From: Pseudomonas sp. SLFW
GTDB lineage: Bacteria > Pseudomonadota > Gammaproteobacteria > Pseudomonadales > Pseudomonadaceae
Length of the DNA stretch: 64,000 nucleotides
NCBI RefSeq assembly: GCF_009905615.1
Contig: NZ_JAAAKW010000008.1
Span: forward strand, 1 to 64,000
Direction: 5' to 3'
Position 1 is the first letter of the stretch, and every line of letters starts with the position of its first letter. Below, one piece after another: positions 59,341-64,000 of this stretch. The position numbers and the translations under genes are program-made. The notes below the pieces were generated by a model. That model was not told the origin of the DNA. It searched no databases and worked only from the letters and a program-made list of their open reading frames with translations.

Positions 59341-60606
59341 ATGCGAAAGGACAATGTGAAGGACGGCGAGGGTGCGAAGGTGGTTTGTTATCGTTGCGTG
59401 CACGACCCCTACCTGGGGCGGCAGATTCAGCGCGAGGGGGCATCTTCCACGTGCAGCCTGTGTAGCTCTATCCGCAAGTGCATACCTCTTTCTAAGCTTG
59501 TATCCAAGGTCACTGAAATCCTTGGTACGCACATCTGTGAAGGTGAGCACGGACGGCGCTGGAGCGATGGGCTCGTTGACTACCAGGAAGGGGAGAGCAT
59601 TGAATACTGGGTCAGCGAGATCTTTGGCTGCGACAACATTGAACCCGTTGTGGGTGCTGTGTGCAGAGGACTAACGTCGTACAGCGACGACATTCAGTAT
59701 TCCAGGCAACCGTTCAGGTTGGATGACATCGGCCACCAATGGTGTGAGTTTCAAGAGGGCATGAAGCATGGTGTCCGCTTCTTTAATGAAAGCGCCAAGA
59801 CGTTTCTGGACTGGCTTTTCAAAGACCTGGACAAGTACTCAGCTTCATCGGATGAACACGCCGTTGTACGCTTGCTCACACCTGAAGACGATCCTGCTAT
59901 CTACCGGGCGCGGACTTGCATGGCCTCGGGCAGTGTCTCCGAGATCGCCGCCGACCCAGCACGCAACCTCGGGGCTCCGCCTAAGGAACGTGCCGGGGAG
60001 GGCCGGATGAACCCTGTCGGTGTCCCTGCATTCTATGGAGCATTTGAGCGCAAGACCTGTGTCGCAGAGCTCCGGCCTCCGGTGGGTAGCAAGGTTGTGA
60101 GCGGTAGGTTCAGGTTGACCAGGACGGTCAAGGTATTGGATTTCGGGCGTTTCGAGAGCGCAGATCTTGGGCCTGCGCCAAGTTTCTTTGACTCCAAATA
60201 CAACTCTAAGGCGGGGCGGCGGGATTTCCTGAAGTTCCTGCACGATGTGATCACTGTGCCCGTGCTGCCTGGATCAGAACGGGATTACCTGACTACGCAG
60301 GTTATCGCCGAGTACCTTGCTACTCACTGCACGCCCCGTATTGATGGTGTGATTTTCAAGTCGGTACAGGAAAGCGCAGGTAGCAATATCGTGCTGTTCT
60401 CCCACGTAGCGTGCGCGGCGACATCCACCGTGGGACGTATCCGGAACGGCTACATGATTTTGGGCCCGAAGCGGTCTGATGGGCCTTGCATCGAATATGT
60501 GAGCGACAGCCTCGTCTCTCACTCAATCAGCAAGGTGAAGTACGAAACAGATGATGAGCGCTTGTCTGAAGCTTCGCGTGAGCAATTCGAAAATGCTGAC
60601 TTCTGA
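59341..60606 (+). CDS. HEPN-RES protein (RES-type NAD+-degrading toxin candidate)
   Basis: The 421-residue protein has a HEPN/RES N-terminal domain, with CYRCVHD and CSLCSSIRKC (Cys pairs) before a helical part, and a RES domain at about 195-370: IYRARTC, PPKERAGEGRMNPVGVPAFYGAFE and RKTCVAELRPPVGSKVV. RES enzymes break down NAD+ by phosphorolysis. Its usual Xre partner is absent, though fusions with HEPN-like heads are known to stand alone. The small DUF2188 protein downstream could be its partner. The start is uncertain. Confidence 0.8.
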   Translation: MRKDNVKDGEGAKVVCYRCVHDPYLGRQIQREGASSTCSLCSSIRKCIPLSKLVSKVTEILGTHICEGEHGRRWSDGLVDYQEGESIEYWVSEIFGCDNIEPVVGAVCRGLTSYSDDIQYSRQPFRLDDIGHQWCEFQEGMKHGVRFFNESAKTFLDWLFKDLDKYSASSDEHAVVRLLTPEDDPAIYRARTCMASGSVSEIAADPARNLGAPPKERAGEGRMNPVGVPAFYGAFERKTCVAELRPPVGSKVVSGRFRLTRTVKVLDFGRFESADLGPAPSFFDSKYNSKAGRRDFLKFLHDVITVPVLPGSERDYLTTQVIAEYLATHCTPRIDGVIFKSVQESAGSNIVLFSHVACAATSTVGRIRNGYMILGPKRSDGPCIEYVSDSLVSHSISKVKYETDDERLSEASREQFENADF

Positions 60607-60768
60607 TCTTCCGACGGGTCTCCGCCTTCGCCAAGCTGGCTGGTTCAATTGGGTGCGCTGACTCTGAATTCACTACATAGCGTGTTGGTTGTGTTTTTTT
60701 GTCCCTACATATTGTGTTTTGGCGCGGTGCTGCTAGCTTTTAAGTAACCTTATTCAGCGAGGTGTCAC

Positions 60769-60999
60769 ATGGCAGGTAAAGGCAAAAACCAGCACGTGGT
60801 GAAGCGTGATGATGGGTGGGCAGTTCGAGGGGAAGGCAATTCCAAGGACACATCTCATCATCGAACTCAGCAAGAGGCTGCTGATGTGGCTCGGGGGATA
60901 GCGCAGAACCAGAAAAGCGAAGTGCTGATACACGGCAAGGATGGCAAGATTCGGGATCGTGATTCATACGGCAACGATCCGTACCCGCCGAAGGGGTGA
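60769..60999 (+). CDS. DUF2188 protein
   Basis: A 76-residue basic protein: HVVKRDDGWAVRGEGNSKDTSHHRT, then a helix with QQEAADVARGIAQNQ and a strand VLIHGKDGKIRDRDSYGNDPYPPKG, which is the full DUF2188 pattern. The family is widespread and has no known function. It lies 162 bp after the HEPN-RES gene on the same strand. A palindromic stretch follows the stop (about 61010-61045). Confidence 0.85.
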   Translation: MAGKGKNQHVVKRDDGWAVRGEGNSKDTSHHRTQQEAADVARGIAQNQKSEVLIHGKDGKIRDRDSYGNDPYPPKG

Positions 61000-61224
61000 G
61001 TCTGCTTGAAATTCGGCCCTAGAGGCCTCTTGGGCCGTCGCCGAATGTGCTACTAGCCTGCCTCGACGTGCTTGTTGGGGCTCATGGCTTGGCCTCTGGC
61101 TTTCAACGTTCTAACTGTCTGCGCAGTTAGGCGTGAGGGCTGAGCGGGTATCAAGGGGCTTTAGGGATTTTGGTACTACTAAGGCACGGGGTTCTACCTT
61201 GCGCAAGAGGTTTGGACGCGCCTC

Positions 61225-61872
61225 TCAGTGCCTTAGCGAACGTAAAAAAATGTCCACTGTACGGTCTACTATCTGTTCGATTTCATCGCGAACGAGGGGT
61301 TCGCTGTTGCCTCTGACCTGAGTCCACAGGACTCGACCGTCAATCATGCCCATGAAGTCGCGAGCAGCGATCTCAGGCTCTTGAACTGCCAGGATACCCC
61401 GCAGCGCCAGTTCACCGAGATAGTCGCTTACAACGGTCATGGCGGGCTCCTGTATGACTTCATCGAATCGGCTGGCCAGCAGTGGGAAGCGCCGACCTTC
61501 CCGGATCACCATGCGTAGGAAATCAGCGGCCATTGGCCCAGACCAAAAGCCCGCAAACTCAATGGCGATCTGTCGGAGTCCGTTTCTGGGGTCAGCCAAT
61601 GCCGACTCATCGCTGGCGACGTTCATGATTGGAAACGCCTTCCACATGCGTTCCGCCACCGCGACGAATAGCGATTCTTTGCCTTCGGGGTAGCGGTTAT
61701 AGAGGGTCTGGCGGGTGACCGCTGCCGCTTTGGCGATCTCTTCCATGCTCGCGCCCTCGTAGCCATGCTCGATAAACATCCTGCCTGCTGCTGCGAGAAT
61801 CCTGACCGGGCGTGACGCGGTCTCGCTAGGATTGAGCAGGTCGTCGACGGGAGAGGGGGTGGCCACGTTCAT
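61225..61872 (-). CDS. TetR-family regulator
   Basis: A 215-residue repressor. The N-terminal HTH is RPVRILAAAGRMFIEHGYEGASMEEIAKAAAVTRQTLYNRY (positions 61690-61815 approximately), and a larger C-terminal ligand-binding domain has the TetR_C pattern. AGGTAAACAAA precedes the ATG. No adjacent efflux or enzyme gene is present, so its target has been lost or is elsewhere. Confidence 0.88.
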   Translation of the reverse strand: MNVATPSPVDDLLNPSETASRPVRILAAAGRMFIEHGYEGASMEEIAKAAAVTRQTLYNRYPEGKESLFVAVAERMWKAFPIMNVASDESALADPRNGLRQIAIEFAGFWSGPMAADFLRMVIREGRRFPLLASRFDEVIQEPAMTVVSDYLGELALRGILAVQEPEIAARDFMGMIDGRVLWTQVRGNSEPLVRDEIEQIVDRTVDIFLRSLRH

Positions 61873-62179
61873 TTTGTTTACCTGTAGCAGAGTAGGCTAA
61901 GTGTTACTGAAAGGGAGGGGATTCGCTACTCATGTTTTTTCGGATTAACTTTACTTTACTGTAAAGAATGACTGCGCCTCGCTGAGTGGGTAGGCGCTAA
62001 GTTGTCGCGGGATTATTTGGACACAAGTCTATCTGTGCCTGCAGAGTGTTGATGTGGGAGCAGTCTGTGACGAGGGCGCTGAGTGGTACCTGTAACCTGC
62101 AAATTTATTCTCGGATAGGTACCGACGCTTAGTGGTTGAGACCTTATCATCTGCTCATCCCATACATCAGGTAAGCAAA
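61873..62179. other. divergent intergenic region
   Basis: TTTACTTTACTGTAAAG (about 61950-61966) has partial dyad symmetry and lies upstream of the TetR gene, so it may be its operator. No gene is seen. Confidence 0.45.
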
Positions 62180-63007
62180 ATGACAGTCACTAACCGCGCT
62201 GTTGCAATCGAATCGTGTGAGAACGTTCTTCGCGAGGACTACCGGTACAACGTAGAGAACCAGATTTGGCCTAGCATCAATGCGCGCATCCTACGGCTTC
62301 TCACTCGCACTCATGAGCTTTCGGACGCTTACGTCGAGCTATACGGGACATTGGCAGATCAACCCAACGCGCTTACGTCATTCTTCGACGTACTCAATAC
62401 CACGGTATATTCTTGGAATCCCAAAAGAGTCAAAGAGGCTCGTGAAGCGAGGGATGAGTTGACTGACTTGAATGTAAGGATTGCGGAAGTATCAAAGTTG
62501 TTGAGTGACCTGATTTCTCGGCGCACTGAAGTTCAAGGGAAATCGAGTTTTAGCAGCGAAACTCACTATCATATTATTGACGTCGCACGTGATGCAGGTA
62601 AAGGCAATGGTCTCTTCGAGTCTTATATTGAGAAGCAGTTAGATAAACTGACCTATCAATTTGATCTGAAGTACTGGCCATCGATTAGTGAGTTCGTGAC
62701 TGCTATTGGTGCCGATGCCGGGAAGGCGGTCACAGTTGCTAACGGCCCAACTGCAATTGCAGCTACAGAAGGGCGGCGTTCGGGACTTGCGGACTTTTTG
62801 AAAGCCTTTGAGGCCAGTCTTGATTCAAATCGAGCTAGGCGCCATGGATGGATCCCGAATAGCTTCTCACTGTCCGATAACTCAATGTCATCTTTGGTCA
62901 ACTGCGCACTTGAGCTGGAAGTAGATGAGTTAATCGATAGCAGCTTCGTTAAGCGATTCCGCCAGCGCGAGCGCGAAAAGGCGGCGAGCCGAGTGAAGGA
63001 CGACTGA
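62180..63007 (+). CDS. unrecognised helical protein near the right end of the island
   Basis: I start this 275-residue protein at ATG 62180 behind AGGTAAG. It is mostly helical, with a long heptad-like stretch at about 85-120 (EAREARDELTDLNVRIAEVSKLLSDL) and basic last residues (RQREREKAASRVK). No enzymatic motif or membrane segment is present. It is the last protein gene before the element's tRNA. Its function is unknown. Confidence 0.6.
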   Translation: MTVTNRAVAIESCENVLREDYRYNVENQIWPSINARILRLLTRTHELSDAYVELYGTLADQPNALTSFFDVLNTTVYSWNPKRVKEAREARDELTDLNVRIAEVSKLLSDLISRRTEVQGKSSFSSETHYHIIDVARDAGKGNGLFESYIEKQLDKLTYQFDLKYWPSISEFVTAIGADAGKAVTVANGPTAIAATEGRRSGLADFLKAFEASLDSNRARRHGWIPNSFSLSDNSMSSLVNCALELEVDELIDSSFVKRFRQREREKAASRVKDD

Positions 63008-63385
63008 GGTTCAGTTTCGACTGCTGCGGTACGTCGAGATGGTGTGATCGCGTTTCCAAGTTATGGATTCCGCGTTTCGATTTCGTCAGTTTGGTTGTCT
63101 GGGGGAGCATGGCCAGTCCGTGCACTCCCTCTGGCTGGTTTCAAGATGGTTGGGGGTGCACCATTCAAGCTCTGCTGGCATGTCTGCAGATTGAGTCTTT
63201 ATGGAGTTATTGAGTGAGCGAAAGGGGGAAAGCGGTATGGACAAGGCGCCGTGTAGAGGGCGTCGACGGTGCACCAGATTTTCGGGACTTATGGGGGGCG
63301 GTTTTCGAGGGGCTGCGAGAGAGTTTTACGGGCTTGGGCCCTAGGTTCGGATTGCCTGGGATGCCCGGAATCATTGGCTGAAAGG
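63008..63385. other. no gene seen; right arm before the element's tRNA
   Basis: The sequence holds short frames only. It precedes the 3' end of the intact tRNA-Gly, which reads toward it. Confidence 0.45.
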
Positions 63386-63459
63386 TGGAGCGGGTAGAGG
63401 GAATCGAACCCTCAACTAAAGCTTGGGAAGCTTTCATTTTACCACTAAACTATACCCGC
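63386..63459 (-). tRNA. tRNA-Gly(CCC), intact copy carried by the element
   Basis: The 74-nt gene folds as a full cloverleaf. Acceptor GCGGGTA pairs with TACCCGC; the anticodon stem AAAGC/GCTTT encloses TTCCCAA, giving anticodon CCC; the T loop is TTCGATT; and CCA is encoded. It differs from the split host copy at two D-arm positions (plus-strand 63436 and 63442 against 63532 and 63538). It lies 42 bp inside the right end of the island, so it travels with the element and replaces the gene destroyed. Confidence 0.93.
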
Positions 63460-63491
63460 ATTACGCGTTTTTACCATGCACCAAGGAGGGG

Positions 63492-63501
63492 TGTCCAATA
63501 A
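63492..63501 (-). repeat. right terminal inverted repeat of the island
   Basis: On the minus strand TTATTGGACA reads inward directly after the GAACCC core (63502-63507), mirroring 5536-5545. Confidence 0.75.
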
Positions 63502-63555
63502 GAACCCTCAACTAAAGCTTGGGAAGCTTTCGTTTTGCCACTAAACTATACCCGC
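63502..63555 (-). pseudogene. 5' part of the host tRNA-Gly(CCC), right half of the split gene
   Basis: The 54 nt give the acceptor 5' strand, D arm, complete anticodon arm (CCC) and first half of the T arm, and stop at GGGTTC. The missing 3' end is at 5510-5535. The host promoter should still be on this side, so an incomplete transcript would be made. Confidence 0.88.
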
Positions 63556-63816
63556 TTTTTTAGTACGTCTTTTCGCTCACGGGAGGAGGCCACTGTGTCG
63601 AACCTTCATGTGAGCTTTCACGGGAGTCATGCCGTTTGACGACACCCGCTACCGACGCTTTCAGCGGCTGACTTTGTACCAGAAGCGGGCATTGAATTGA
63701 AGCGTTAAATGCCTTGTAGCGGAAATAGACGGGCATTGCGCAAAGGTTCGGGATTCATTCGCCAGTCGTGCAGAACGGTGAATGGCGAATGAATCCGATC
63801 CCGGAGACCTTCACGG
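63556..63816. other. host intergenic region
   Basis: This is the upstream region of the broken tRNA gene and should hold its promoter. Nothing else is recognised. Confidence 0.4.
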
Positions 63817-64000
63817 TCAGATGGCAAATGCATGGTTCGATTGCACCTGTCGGTAACGTAGGCGGGCAGGTTCTTGGGCCGGGGTGAGGAAGCTCATCAG
63901 CGCGTTCTGGGATTCCAGGCATGCCGCTTTGTTTTCCATGTCCAGAAAATGCCCCGCGTTGTTGATCGTGGTGAAGTGGCAGTCGCGGATGTGGTTCGCG
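63817..64000 (-). CDS. alpha/beta hydrolase, C-terminal part (cut by the window edge)
   Basis: About 60 codons read to a TGA at 63817-63819. INNAGHFLDMENKAACLESQ holds the catalytic His of alpha/beta hydrolases, in its usual place before the last helix, and FLTPAQEPARLRYRQVQ ends the protein. The rest lies outside the window. It is a host gene beyond the island. Confidence 0.75.
   Translation of the reverse strand, partial: ANHIRDCHFTTINNAGHFLDMENKAACLESQNALMSFLTPAQEPARLRYRQVQSNHAFAI

Larger units (their letters stand above)
5536..63501. mobile_element. composite genomic island inserted in tRNA-Gly(CCC)
   Basis: The element of about 58 kb splits a host tRNA gene. GAACCC is present at both junctions (5530-5535 and 63502-63507), and just inside each copy stands TTATTGGACA in inverted orientation. 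Fusing 5510-5535 with 63508-63555 gives a 74-nt tRNA, so nothing was lost on insertion. Short fixed cores next to element ends are known for Tn554-type recombinase-trio elements. The interior holds a recombinase trio, a further tyrosine recombinase, an IS66 element, IS66 scars, resistance genes and defence genes. It was clearly assembled in several steps. Confidence 0.8.

Noticed and set aside
5510..63412. A 27-bp direct repeat (5510-5536 and 63386-63412) as attL/attR of the island
   Set aside because: The repeat is simply the tRNA 3' end present in both copies. The split tRNA at 63502-63555 and the inverted TTATTGGACA show that the true junctions are 5535/5536 and 63501/63502.
63386..63555. 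Tandem host tRNA-Gly array with one decayed copy
   Set aside because: The missing 3' end of the second copy is found exactly at the other island end, and the total length is 74 nt. Decay would not give that.
1..64000. CRISPR arrays, rRNA genes and complete prophage modules
   Set aside because: No regularly spaced repeats, no rRNA-like sequence and no capsid, terminase or tail genes were seen.

Overview
The window looks like part of a Pseudomonas chromosome (P. syringae or P. fluorescens type). It has high GC over most of its length, with YbfB/YjiJ and DHA1 major facilitator genes, LysR regulators, arsRBCH, IS66 elements and CLC-F/CrcB fluoride genes of pseudomonad type. The species call is an inference from gene content only. 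Most of the window is one composite mobile island; host chromosome shows only at the two ends (about 1-5535 and 63508-64000).

The island ends can be read directly. A host tRNA-Gly(CCC) gene has been cut in its T arm. Its last 26 nt lie at 5510-5535 and its first 54 nt at 63502-63555, all on the minus strand. A 6-bp core, GAACCC, is present at both junctions, and just inside each core the 10-bp sequence TTATTGGACA reads inward. Joining the two pieces and counting the core once gives exactly 74 nt, the length of a complete tRNA-Gly. An intact tRNA-Gly(CCC) lies 42 bp inside the right end (63386-63459) and differs from the broken one at two positions, so the roughly 58-kb element appears to carry its own replacement for the tRNA it destroys. 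The likely mobility genes are a trio of recombinase-type proteins at 19.5-25.0 kb that I match to the gamma-mobile-trio (GmtY/GmtZ/GmtX) type. A second tyrosine recombinase at 42.2-43.3 kb is the alternative driver.

Region by region. 0-5.5 kb is host flank: two small proteins, a junction between a higA antitoxin stub and a beheaded TonB receptor, a LysR regulator and two MFS exporters. 5.5-11.7 kb is the left arm: an AT-rich DUF2971 gene, a possibly split HEXXH gene, remnants of an anticodon-nuclease-like gene and of a helicase, and a response regulator. 11.8-14.7 kb is an arsRBCH arsenic operon with a palindromic candidate operator and an IS66 scar behind it. 15.5-25 kb holds a TIR protein, a RecD2-like protein that has lost its helicase motifs, and the recombinase trio. 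25.5-45.8 kb is a dense defence block: an unrecognised three-gene operon with a nuclease-like first protein, a seven-gene metallophosphoesterase/HAD operon, Hachiman (hamAB), a TIR protein, a retron (membrane protein, phosphoribosyltransferase, ncRNA and reverse transcriptase), a second HAD protein, a tyrosine recombinase and a PrrC/RloC-like ATPase-nuclease. 46-52.6 kb is a fluoride-resistance cluster under a fluoride riboswitch, with CLC-F, DUF190 proteins, and extra copies of the fluoride-sensitive enzymes enolase and pyrophosphatase. An IS66 element has cut off the head of crcB. 55-63 kb carries a uracil-DNA glycosylase family gene, a YeiE-like regulator divergent from a TDT (sulfite exporter-type) transporter, a viroplasmin/GIY-YIG fusion, a HEPN-RES protein, a TetR regulator and an unknown protein. 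The last 184 bases are the end of a host alpha/beta hydrolase.

Taken together, the element combines metal and anion resistance (As, F, possibly sulfite) with at least five separate anti-phage or toxin-type modules, and repairs the tRNA gene it enters. The most promising undescribed items are the three-gene operon at 25.5-28.4 kb, the RecD2-like pseudo-helicase beside the trio, the MPE/HAD seven-gene operon, and the tRNA-replacing insertion.
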